Shown in pieces: positions 34,000 to 44,757 of a stretch of 64,000 nucleotides of DNA. The stretch is from Arthrobacter sp. OVS8. GTDB taxonomy: Bacteria; Actinomycetota; Actinomycetes; Actinomycetales; Micrococcaceae. The stretch lies in NCBI GenBank assembly GCA_028370155.1, contig CP116670.1:2108001-2172000 (forward strand). The letters run 5' to 3'. Each line of letters starts with the position of its first letter. Within the stretch, counting starts at the first letter, position 1. The translations under genes were made by a program, and so were the position numbers. The notes under the pieces were generated by a model. It ran no database searches. It had not been told where the DNA came from and saw nothing but the letters and a program-made list of their open reading frames with translations.

Positions 34000-36209
34000 T
34001 CAGCTCACCGGTTTGAAGAAGGCGGCGCCCAGGGGAGGCAGCGTGACGGTGAGTGTTGCGGGCTGGCCGTCGATGCCGGCGTCCGTGGCCGTCAGCGTGC
34101 CCTCGTTCAAGACGCCGGAGCCTCCGTACGTGTCGGCGTCGGTGTTCAGCACTTCCTGCCACTCCCCGCCAAGGGGACACCGAGGCGGAAGTCCGTGTGC
34201 GGCCCCCGGAGAAGTTGAAGGTGCACACCAGCGGGTCTCCCGCGGCGTCCCGGCGGATGAAGGTCAGGACGTTGCGGTCCGAGTCCCCGCCGTTGATCCA
34301 CTGGAAGCCGGCGGGGTCGTTGTCCTGTTCGTAGAGCGCCGGGGTGGCGCTGTACAACTCATTGAGGTCCTTGGTCAGGAGTTGCATCCCGCGGTGCGCG
34401 GGGATTTCAGCCAGCCACCAGTCCAGGCCGTGCTGCTCCGACCATTCGGCTTCCTGGCCGAATTCGGTGCCCATGAAGATCAGTTGCTTGCCCGGGTGCG
34501 CCCACTGGTAGCCCAGGAAGGCGCGCAGGTTGGCCAGCTGCTGCCAGCGGTCACCGGGCATCTTGCGCAGCATCGAACCCTTGCCGTGCACAACTTCGTC
34601 GTGGCTGATCGGCAGCAGGAAGTTCTCCGTGTAGGCGTAGACCATGGAGAACGTGACGGTGCCGTGGTGCCAGCGGCGGTTGAACGGGTCCTCGGAAATG
34701 TACTTGAGCGAATCGTGCATCCAGCCCATGTTCCATTTGATCCCGAAGCCCAGGCCGCCCTGGCTCGTGGGCGCGGTGACCCCGGGAACGCGGTGGATTC
34801 CTCGGCGATCATGACCGCACCGGGGTGCGTCTTGTAGACCGTGGCATTGACTTCCTGCAGGAAGGAGATGGCCTCGAGGTTCTCCCGCCCGCCGAAGCGG
34901 TTCGGCTGCCACTGCCCTTCCTCGCGGGAGTAGTCGAGGTAGAGCATCGAGGCGACGGCGTCCACGCGGAGGCCGTCGATGTGGAATTCGTCGAGCCAGT
35001 ACAGCGCATTGGCGACGAGGAAGTTCCGGACTTCGCTACGGCCGAAGTCGAAGATCAGCGTTCCCCAGTCCGGGTGCTCGCCAAGGTTCGGGTCGGCGTG
35101 TTCGTACAGGGCCTCGCCGTCGAACCGGGCAAGCGCCCACTCATCCTTGGGGAAGTGCGCGGGGACCCAGTCCAGCAGCACGCCGATGCCGGCCTGGTGG
35201 AGTTCGTCCACGAGGTACCGGAATTCGTCGGGATGACCGAAGCGTGATGTCGGGGCGAAGTAGGAGGTCACCTGGTAGCCCCAGGACCCGCCGAAGGGGT
35301 GTTCCGCCACGGGCATGAACTCCACGTGGGTGAAGCCCAGCCACTTGACGTAGGCCACCAGTTCCTTGGCCAGTTCCCGGTAGCTGAGGCCGACCCGCCA
35401 CGAGCCGAGGTGCACTTCGTAGACACTCATCGGCGAGTTGTGCGGGTCCCGCCCGGCCCTGGCCTCCATCCACTCCGCGTCTTTGAAGGCGTAGGAGGGT
35501 TCGACGACGCGCGACGCCGTCAGCGGCGGGACCTCGGTGCCGAAGGCCATCGGATCCGCCTTCTCCACCCAGTAGCCGTCCCGGGTCCGGATCTCAAATT
35601 TGTAGCACGCCCCTGCTAGAACGCCGGGGAGGAAGAGTTCCCAAACCCCGGAGGAGCCGAGGGACCGCATGGAGTGCTGCCGCCCGTCCCAGCCGTTGAA
35701 GTCGCCCTTGACCCGGACGGCCTGGGCGTTCGGGGCCCACACGGCGAAGGACACGCCGTCGACGTCGCCCATGCCGGACTTGTAGTGCTGGACGTGCGCG
35801 CCGAGCACATCCCAGAGGCGCTCGTGGCGGCCCTCACCGATCAGGTGCAGGTCAAGCTCGCCAATCGTGGGCAGGTAGCGGTAGGGGTCATCGGCCGGCT
35901 GCGGCGTCTGGCCCTCATACGTCACTTCCAGCCGGTAGTCCGGCACGTGGCCCTGCTCCAGCGGTTCCAGCACGGCAACCCACACGCCGCCGGACTCGTG
36001 CGTCATCGGAAAAGTGCCGGCCGCGGTCACAACAGAAACGGCTTCGGCGAGGTGCTTGACCGTGCGGATGGTGACATGCCCGTGGTCATCGAGGTGCGCG
36101 CCCAGGACCGAGTGGGGGCGTGGTGTTCGCCGGCGGCGACCCTCGCCAGCGTCTCCGCGTCCACCTGGAGTGGGCTTCCGGGACGATCGATACGTGCTGA
36201 ACCTGTCAT
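34000..36209 (-). CDS. glgB: 1,4-alpha-glucan branching enzyme GlgB (three frameshifts)
   Basis: Makes alpha-1,6 branches in glycogen. An N-terminal CBM48 domain ([39 protein letters not shown]) precedes a GH13 barrel with [17 protein letters not shown] (nucleophile Asp), [12 protein letters not shown] (acid Glu) and [16 protein letters not shown]. The true end is [10 protein letters not shown] at 34000. Frames change near 36122 (C run), 34788 and 34185; joined, it is about 735 residues. The start [11 protein letters not shown] at 36209 is in the same open frame as mak with no stop between, so a Mak-GlgB fusion is possible. Confidence 0.93.
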
Positions 36210-37711
36210 TTTGATACCTTCCGCTGCGGCTTCGGCCGGAACGCCGGAGCCTGTACTGCCGAGGAGACGACGTGATGCGTTGACCGGAATGGAGAGCCAG
36301 TCCGGCCTGTTCCGTAGCTCGTAGATGACTTCGTAAAGTGCCTTGTCGAGCCACAGTGCCACGAAAAGAGGCGAATCGCGGTCGATACTGCCGGGAATGA
36401 CGTCCGCGTAGCCGGCCAGGAAGGCCTCGGCGCAGTCGTCGACCCAGGTGTCCGGGACGTCCGCGTCCGGGTGCTCGCGGACCGCCGCGCCGGCGGCGTA
36501 GTCAAAGGACCGCAGCATCCCGACGACGTCACGCAGCGGGACGTCCGGGAAATTGCGTTCCGAAATCGGCCGCAGCGGTTCGCCCTCAAAATCGAGAATG
36601 GCCCAGCGCGGAGACTTCCCGCGGCCGCCCGGAACCTGGAGGATCTGGCCCAGGTGGAGATCACCGTGGATCCTTTGCAGGGGACCGGCGCCGCTGCCCT
36701 CAAGTCGCAGGAGGAGACGGTCCAGCGCGTCGTCGTACGGGCCGACGGCGGCACCGGCCTGGGCCCAGGACTGCCGCACCCTCTGGGCGACGCCTGGCGC
36801 GATGTCACTGCCCGGGACAGATTCGGAAGCAACGCCAAGCGCCTCGGCCAGCCGGCGGTGCACCGTGGCGGTGGCGGCGCCGAGCGCGTGTGCCTCGGCG
36901 GTGAATTCCTGGCCGCGGCTCGCCGCATTGACGGCCAGCCGCCAGGCGTCCAGTCCGCCGGCGAGGAACTCGTGCGCCACGGCCAGTTCGCCGCGCGCGG
37001 GATGGCCGTGGTGTTCCCCGCTCGGCGCGTCCCACTCCCCGGTGACCCACCCCAGGGTTGCCGGCACTTCGAACGTGCGCCCGGCGGTCAAGGCTGCACC
37101 GATTTCCACTTCCGGGTTTTGACCCTCGGAGAGCACCCGGAAGAACTTCAGGATCGCGGCCGACTTGCCGTCGTCGACGATCACGGAACTGTTGGACTGC
37201 TCGCCGGAGAGGACCTTCACGACGCCGGTTGCCCGCGGGAGGACGTAGCCGGACTCAACGAGGTGGCCCGAAGCGTTCCCGGACTGCGCGGTGCCGCCGA
37301 GGCGCATCAGCTCCAGCCACGCGGCGATGAATTCGGAGTCGTGGACGCCGTCGTAGACCCACCGGTCGTCGGGCGCGCCCACGGCGTCGGGCGCCCCACG
37401 GACCCGGCCGGGTCCGGAATGGAAACCCGCCCGATCAGCCCTGATTCCGCCCCGCCAAGCGGGGAGCGCCGAATGCTAAGCGGCACCTGGACGACGTCGG
37501 TACGGGAGCCGTCCGGCGTCGGGTAGCTCACGGCCAGCAGCAGCACCTCAAGTCCGGCCGCATCTCGTGCGCCGCCGGGTTCGCCGGCCAGGCTCAGGCG
37601 CCCGGCCGGCTCGAAGCTGAACGCCGCGCTTTTGACGGGGAACCATCGCTGGCGCGGAAGCCAGCCGCCGAGCAGTCCGCTCAGAGCAGGGGTAAGGGTG
37701 GGTCGGGTCAT
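36210..37711 (-). CDS. mak: Maltokinase (one frameshift; open into glgB)
   Basis: Phosphorylates maltose to maltose-1-phosphate for GlgE. The N-terminal cap is visible ([19 protein letters not shown]), and the aminoglycoside-kinase-like core has [14 protein letters not shown] (catalytic Asp) and [13 protein letters not shown] (metal-binding Asp). A G-run frameshift near 37395 divides it. The ATG at 37711 lies one base after the treS stop. No stop codon ends the gene: the frame continues through the apparent glgB start into the first 30 codons of glgB. Confidence 0.88.
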
Positions 37712-37712
37712 C

Positions 37713-39508
37713 TCAGCCTTCGATGGACAGGATCGGCATGGCCTGTGTGTAGGGCGACGCCGGGTTGGAGGCGGCCGAGCGGATCCGCAGCCAGAAGAAG
37801 TCATGGCTGCCCAGGGTCAGCGTCAGGGTTCCGTCGTCGGAGATCCCCGGGAACGCCTGGCCGCCGAACACGTCCCGGAGGCCCCGGCCGGCGAACCTCG
37901 GTACCCGCAACGTGGTGGCCACGGGGTGCTGGGACAGGTTGAAGGCGCACAGGATGGTTTCGCTGTCCTCGCCGGCCGAGTTGCCGTCCTTCAGCTCCCG
38001 CAGGTAGGCGAGGACGACGTCGTGGTCTGCCTCGACGTGCTCGAAACCACCCAGGCCGAAGGCGGGGTGGTTCTTGCGGACACTGAGGATCTGGCGCGTC
38101 CAGCGCAGCAGCGACCCCGAATGGGCTGCTTCGGCCTCGACGTTGGCCATGCTGTAGTTGTAGACCAGCGACTGGATCACCGGAAGGTACAGCTTGCCGG
38201 GATCCGCGTGCGAGAACCCGGCGTTGCGGTCGGGGTTCCACTGCATGGGCGTACGGACGGCGTCGCGGTCCTCCAGCCAGATGTTGTCCCCCATGCCGAT
38301 CTCGTCCCCGTAGTAAAGGAACGGACTGCCGGGCAGGGAGAGCAGCAGGGCATTGATGAGTTCAATCTCGGAGCGGGAGTTGTCCAGCAGCGGCGCCAGC
38401 CGCCGCCGGATGCCGATGTTGGCGCGCATGCGCGGGTCCGGCGCGTACCAGCCGAGCATGGCGGCGCGCTCGTCGGCGGTGACCATTTCCAGGGTCAGCT
38501 CGTCGTGGTTCCGCAGGAACGTGCCCCACTGGGCGCCGTCCGGAATGTCCGGGGTGTCCTTCATCGTCTCGATGATGGGCGCGGCCTTCTGGTCCCGCAG
38601 CGCGTAGTACAGCCGCGGCATGATCGGGAAGTGGAAGGCCATGTGGCATTCCGGTTCCTCCTGCGTGCCGAAGTACTCAACCACTTCAGCCGGCGGCTGG
38701 TTGGCCTCGGCGATGATCACGCGGCCCGGGTAGCTTTCGTCGACCATCTTGCGCAGCTTGCGCAGGAATTCGTGGGTCTGGGGCAGGTTCTCGCAGTTGG
38801 TGCCCTCTTCCTCGAAGAGGTACGGGATGGCGTCCGCACGGAAGCCGTCGATGCCCTGGTCCAGCCAGAACCGCACGACGTCGAAGAGCGCGTCGATGAC
38901 TTTGGGGTTCTCAAAGTTGAGATCCGGCTGGTGGCTGAAGAAGCGGTGCCAGAAGAACTGGCGCCGGATCGGGTCGAAGGTCCAGTTGGATTCTTCGGTG
39001 TCCACGAAGATGATGCGTGCGTCTTCGTACTTCTCGTCCGTGTCGCTCCAGACGTAGAAGTCGCCGAAAGGGCCGTCCGGGTCCTTGCGGGACTCCTGGA
39101 ACCAGGGGTGCTGATCCGAGGTGTGGTTCAGCGGAAGGTCAATAATCACACGCACGCCGCGGGCGTGGGCCTCCGCGACGAGCCGCTTGAAATCGCTGAT
39201 GGTGCCGAATTCGTCGAGCACGGAGTTGTAGTCCGAGATGTCGTAGCCGCCGTCCCGGAGCGGCGACTGGAAGAACGGTGGGAGCCAGAGGCAGTCGACG
39301 CCGAGCCACTGCAGGTAATCCAGCTTGTCGATCAGCCCGTGGAAGTCGCCGGAGCCGTCACCGTTTCCGTCGGCGAACCCCGGACCAGCACCTCGTAGAA
39401 CACCGCCTTGCGGTACCAGTGCGGATCATGCTGGAGGCCGGGCGCGTTCAGTTCAAAGGTCCCCTTCGGGCTGAAATGCTGGTTGGGGTTCGTCGGGCTG
39501 AAACTCAC
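37713..39508 (-). CDS. treS: Trehalose synthase / maltose glucosyltransferase TreS (one frameshift)
   Basis: Interconverts trehalose and maltose. GH13 regions are IIDLPLNHTSDQHPWF, GIDGFRADAIPYLFEEEGTN (nucleophile Asp), RVIIAEANQPPAEVVEYFG (acid Glu) and FLRNHDELTLEM. The N-terminal segment (HDPHWYRKAVFYEVLVRG) joins after restoring one G near 39382, giving about 598 residues. The GTG start at 39508 has a strong GGAGG ribosome-binding site. It lies 37 bp after glgE and 1 bp before mak, the canonical GlgE-pathway order. Confidence 0.94.
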
Positions 39509-39545
39509 TCGTTCTACCTCCGGATGCTAAGAATGTGTGCGGGTT

Positions 39546-41583
39546 CTACATGGGCGTCCAGTCGAACGTAGTTGTACTCCCCCATTCCCAGCTCTCGCCG
39601 GTCAGCAGGTCATCCACCATAAAACGGCCATTGTGCGTCAGGTTCTCCGGATCCAGCTCGAGCGCTGCCAGGTCCAGGGTCACCGTGCTCTCACGGATGC
39701 CGTGCGGGTCCACGTTGACGACGATGATCAGGGTGTCCTTCGTGCCGTCGGGAAGGGTCTTGTGCTTCGAGTAGACCACCGTGGCGTTGTCCGTGCTTTC
39801 GTGCACCGTCAGGTTCTGCAGGTCCCCCAGGGCGGGGTGGGCGCGGCGGATCGCGTTGAGCCGGGTCAGGTACGGGGCCAGGCTGCGGCCGGATTCGGCC
39901 GCGGCGTCCCAGTCGCGGGACTTGTACTCGAACTTTTCGTTGTCGATGTACTCCTCGGCGCCGGGCCGCGCCACGTGCTCGTAGAGTTCGAAGCCGGCGT
40001 AGACGCCCCAGATGGGACTCGCCGTGGAAGCCAGCGCGGCCCGGATCTTGAACGCGGGCGGCCCGCCGTACTGCAGGAACTCCGTCAGGATGTCCGGGGT
40101 GTTGACAAAGAAGTTCGGCCGGAAGAACGCCGGCGACTCGTGGCTGACCTCCTGGAAGTACTCCTCCAGTTCCTCCTTGGTGTTCCGCCAGGTGAAGTAC
40201 GTGTAGGACTGCTGGAAGCCGGCGCGGCCCAGGGCATGCATCATGGCCGGGCGGGTGAACGCCTCGGCGAGGAAGACGACGTCGGGGTGCTTCTTGTTGA
40301 CCTTGGCGATCAGCCATTCCCAGAACCACACCGGTTTGGTGTGCGGGTTGTCAACGCGGAAGATCTTGACGCCGTGGCTCACCCAGAGGAGGACGATGCG
40401 CAGGATCTCGTTGGACAGGCCTGCCGGATCGTTGTCGAAGTTGAGCGGGAAGATGTCCTGGTACTTCTTCGGCGGGTTCTCCGCGTAGGCGATGCTGCCG
40501 TCAACGCGGGTGGTGAACCATTCGGGGTGGCTGGCGACCCAGGGTGGTCCGGCGCGGCCTGCAGCGCCAGGTCGAGGGCGACTTCCAGTCCCAGTTCCCC
40601 GGCCCGCGCCACGAAGGCGTCGAAGTCCTCAAAGGTGCCAAGGTCCGGGTGGATGGCGTCATGGCCGCCCTCTTTGGCACCGATGGCCCACGGGGAGCCC
40701 GGATCGTGCGGTCCGGCCAGCAGGGTGTTGTTGGGGCCCTTGCGGTGCTGGATGCCGATCGGGTGGATCGGCGGCATGTAAATGATGTCGAAACCCATGG
40801 CCGCGACGGCGTCGAGCCGCTTGGCGGCGGTGCGGAACGTGCCGGAGGTCCACTCGCCGGTGGCGTGATCGCGGACGGCACCCTCGGACCGGGGAAGAAT
40901 TCGTACCAGGCACCCCGGCCTGCGAGCTCGCGCTCCACCAGCAGGGGGTAACTCTCGGAGACGGTGACCATTTCGCGGATCGGCTGGCGGTCGACGACGG
41001 CGGCCACCTCCGGGCTGAACCCGGCAGCGAGGCGCTCCTCCGGGGTCTTCCCGGCGTCGTTGAGCCCGACGACGGCCATCCGCAGCGTCCGCCGGTCGGC
41101 GGACGGACGCGAGGAGTCCTCCGACGCTTCGGTGAGCAGCGCGGCGCCTTCGGCCAGCATGAGTTCGACGTCGATGCCGGCTTCCACCTTGACCTCCGCG
41201 TTGTGGTGCCAGGTGCCGTAGCGGTCGTGCCAGGCTTCGATCACGAAGGACCAGTTGCCCGTGGCGGTCGGGGTCAGCAGACCTTCCCAGCGGTCGGTTC
41301 CCTTGCCGCGGTTGCCGCGGGGCGGGGCGAGACGGACACGCTGGCGTTCCTTGCCGCGCGGATCCAGGAGGACAGCGCTGACGCCGAGCTGGTCGTGACC
41401 CTCCCGGAAGGCGGTGGCGCCCACCACCAGGGTTTCTCCCACAACGGCTTTGGCGGGGAATTTCCCGCCGTCAACCGCCGGCTGTACGGCGGTGATCGGA
41501 AAACGGCCAAAGCGAAGGCCGTCCGTGATCAGGGCCTTCGGCTTTTGCTTGGACACGGCACTGGTTCGCGAGTTAGTCGTCAC
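39546..41583 (-). CDS. glgE: Maltosyltransferase GlgE (two frameshifts)
   Basis: Extends alpha-1,4-glucan with maltose units from maltose-1-phosphate. The N-terminal domain starts at [40 protein letters not shown] is a GlgE signature. Catalytic regions are [20 protein letters not shown] (nucleophile Asp) and [19 protein letters not shown] (acid Glu), with the C-terminal end [12 protein letters not shown]. Frames change near 40882 and 40548; joined, about 679 residues. First gene of the operon, divergent from glgP across 142 bp. Confidence 0.94.
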
Positions 41584-41725
41584 AGGCTCGACGTTATCGA
41601 CAAATCGGCCAGATTGCTAAGGCTGCTCCGTTTTTCGAAAGGTTTTCCGGAAGCCTGTCCGTCATTTATACAAAAGAAACTTAAACCGGTTCCGGGCCCC
41701 CGACTTGTCCGTTAGTGTTTCGCAG

Positions 41726-44341
41726 GTGAAGGCAATCCGCAGATTTACCGTCCGAACCGTTCTTCCCGAGCCGATCCGGCCGCTGGCACGGCTGGCCACC
41801 AATCTCCGGTGGTCCTGGCACCGGCCCACGCGGCAGCTGTTCGAGGGCCTGAATCCGAAGATCTGGGCCGAAAGCTCCCATGATCCGGTGAGCTTCCTCG
41901 GCCTTGTCAGCCGGGAGGAACTGCAGCGCCTCGCCGCGGACCAGGACGTGGTGCACCGGGTCCATGCTGCCGCCGAGGACCTCGACCGGTACCTCGAGCA
42001 GCCCCGCTGGTACCAGAGCCTCGGCGACGGGGCACCGGCGTGCATCGCCTACTTCTCCCCGAGTTCGGCATCACCGAGGTGCTGCCGCAGTACTCCGGCG
42101 GCCTCGGCATCCTGGCCGGCGACCACCTGAAGGCAGCATCGGACCTGGGTGTGCCGCTGATCGGCGTCGGGCTGCTCTACCAGGCCGGCTACTTCAAGCA
42201 GTCACTGTCCCGTGACGCCTGGCAGCAGGAAACCTACCCCGTCCTTGATCCGGACGGGCTGCCGCTGACCCTCCTGCGCGAGGCCTCCGCGGACGGCAAC
42301 GGCAAGCCCATCCAGATCTCGCTGCCGCTCCCCACGGCCGCCGCCTGCTGGCGCACGTCTGGCGCGCCGACGTCGGGCGTGTCCCGCTGCTGCTCCTGGA
42401 CTCCAACGTCCCCGGCAACGACGAAGCCGCGCGCGGAATCACCGACCGCCTGTACGGCGGCGGCGGCGACCACCGCCTCCAGCAGGAGCTCCTGCTGGGC
42501 ATGGGCGGCGTCAAGGCCCTCCGCGCCTTCCAGAAACTCACCGGCAGCCCCGCGCCGGAGGTGTTCCACACCAACGAGGGACACGCCGGCTTCCTGGGCG
42601 TGGAACGCATCCAGGAAATGATGGCCGCCGCCGAACCGCTGAGCTGGGACGAGGCACTGGCCGCCGGACGCGCGTCCACGGTTTTCACCACCCACACCCC
42701 GGTCCCGGCCGGCATCGACCGCTTCGAAGTCTCGCAGATCCAGCACTTCTTCGACGCCGGCCTGGCTCCGGACGTGCCGGTGGCCAAGATCCTGGACCTG
42801 GGCCGCGAGAACTACACCGACGGCAACCCGTTCGTCTTCAACATGGCCGTGATGGGACTGCGGCTGGCGCAGCGTGCCAACGGCGTGGCCAAGCTGCACG
42901 GCGTGGTGTCCCGCGGAATGTTCTCCGCACTGTGGCCCGGGTTCGACCATTCCGAGGTGCCGATCACGTCGGTCACCAACGGCGTGCACGTGCCCACGTG
43001 GGTGGACCCGCGTGTCTCTGCCCTGGCCCGTGACCAGTTCGGCGCCGACGCCGAGGAGCCGGGCCGCTGGGACCTCGCCTACAACGTCAGCGACGAGGAC
43101 GTCTGGGCCCTCCGCCGCGAGCTGCGCGTCTCCCTCGTGGAGGACGTCCGGCGCCGGCTCCGGGCCGCCTGGAAGAAGCGCGGCGCGGCCGACGCCGAGC
43201 TCGCGTGGACGGATTCCGTGCTGGACCCGGACATCCTGACCATCGGCTTCGCCCGGCGTGTGCCCACCTACAAGCGGCTCACCCTCATGCTGCGCGAGCC
43301 TGAGCGGCTCAAGGCCCTGCTGCTGCACAAGACCCACCCGATCCAGCTGGTCATCGCAGGCAAATCGCACCCGGCCGACGACGCGGGCAAGAAGATGATC
43401 CAGGACCTCGTCCGGTTCACCGACGATCCGGCGGTGCGGCACCGGATCGCGTTCCTGCCGAACTACGACATCGCTATGGCCCGGACCTTGTTCCCGGGCT
43501 GCGATGTGTGGCTGAACAACCCGCTGCGTCCGCTCGAGGCGTGCGGCACTTCCGGCATGAAGGCCGCCCTGAACGGCTCGCTCAACCTCTCCGTCCTGGA
43601 CGGCTGGTGGGACGAGATGTACGACGGCGAGAACGGCTGGGCGATTCCGACCGCCAACAACGGAGCATCCCCGAGGAACGCGACGACATCGAGGCTGCCG
43701 CGCTGTACGAGCTGCTGGAGACGCAGGTGGCCCCGCGCTTCTACGGCCTGACGGTGTCCGACGGCGCCGGCGCCGCAGGGCCTTCGCAGTCCGGACCGCA
43801 GGCTGTCCCCACGCATTGGGTCTCAATGATCAAGCACACCATGTCCCACCTGGGTCCGGCAGTCTCCGCCGACCGGATGCTCAAGGACTACGTCAACGTC
43901 CTGTACCGGCCGGCCGCCGTCGCCGGCCGGCGGGCAGTGGCGGACAATTTTGCCGAGGCCAAGGCCCTGGCGGCCTGGACCTCCATGGTCAGGGCCGCGT
44001 GGCCCCAGCTCCAGGTGGAGCATGTGGACTCGGTGGGTGTCTCGGAGGACCCGCAGATCGGCGACATGCTCCAGGTGAATGCCTACGTTGCCCTGCACGA
44101 TCTCACCCCCGATGACGTGGCCGTCGAAGTGGCGTACGGCAAGGCGGAGGACAGCGACGAGCTGGCCGATGTCACGGTGGCGGAGCTCAAGGCGATTGAA
44201 GACCTCGGCAAGGGCCGGCACCTTTTCAGCGGAACCGTAGTGATCGACCGGTCCGGTTCCTTCGGCTACACGGTCCGGGTGCTCCCGAAGCACCCGGCCC
44301 TCGCGTCCAAGGCGGAACTGGGCCTGATCGTCAACGCTTAG
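41726..44341 (+). CDS. glgP: Alpha-glucan phosphorylase GlgP (frameshifts)
   Basis: Releases glucose-1-phosphate from glycogen (GT35, PLP-dependent). The N-terminus RFTVRTVLPEPIRPLARLA marks the actinobacterial short-family phosphorylases. Other parts are LPQYSGGLGILAGDHLKAAS, VFHTNEGHAGFLGVERIQEM, SVTNGVHVPTWVDPRV, GFARRVPTYKRLTLM and the PLP-site region EACGTSGMKAALNGSLNLS. Frames change near 42060, 42345 and 43665; joined, about 872 residues. GTG at 41726 has a GCAGG upstream. Divergent from glgE, so synthesis and breakdown share a control region. Confidence 0.93.
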
Positions 44342-44352
44342 GGGCCGGTCCG

Positions 44353-44709
44353 CTAGAGGCAGACGGCGGTGACGGCCAGGTTCTCTCCGGCGTAGCGCTC
44401 GGCGTCCTGCAGGACTTCGCAGATCACGCCGAAGGAACGGTCGGCCCGGAAGGCGGCCGGGACCTCCCAAATGAAGGTGATGGGGGCCTGGCCGTCGTCG
44501 GCGACGGCATCAGCGAAGTCGTGCAGGGTGTCGTTGAGCGCGTCGAAGTCCACTCCGTAGTCCTCCGGGAAGTCCAGCGTCTCCGCGAACGTCTCCAGGA
44601 CGGCCCGCTTGGTATCGGCGGCCGGGACCAGCAGAGTCCGGCGGCCGGCGTCGGCCGCCAGAGCCTGCAGCTCCTCGATGGTCCAGGTGTCTGCGGAGTA
44701 GATCTTCAT
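44353..44709 (-). CDS. Barstar-family protein (orphan)
   Basis: Intact, 118 residues. The pattern DFPEDYGVDFDALNDTLHDF followed by ITFIWEVPAAF and a C-terminal strand is the barstar fold (the FG.NWDAL.D-like segment appears as YGVDFDALND). Barstars inhibit secreted or intracellular barnase-type ribonucleases. No ribonuclease gene is adjacent: neighbours are glgP (convergent) and glgX (48 bp upstream, same strand). It might respond to a barnase domain elsewhere or have another role. Confidence 0.8.
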   Translation of the reverse strand: MKIYSADTWTIEELQALAADAGRRTLLVPAADTKRAVLETFAETLDFPEDYGVDFDALNDTLHDFADAVADDGQAPITFIWEVPAAFRADRSFGVICEVLQDAERYAGENLAVTAVCL

Positions 44710-44757
44710 GGGTTCCTTTGTTTCCCGTTCCGTCGTGCCCGGGTGGGCACGGCCGGA

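Noticed and set aside
37632..39398. 588-codon open frame on the plus strand
   Set aside because: It lies antisense to treS, which has clear GH13 motifs; long antisense frames are common at this GC content.
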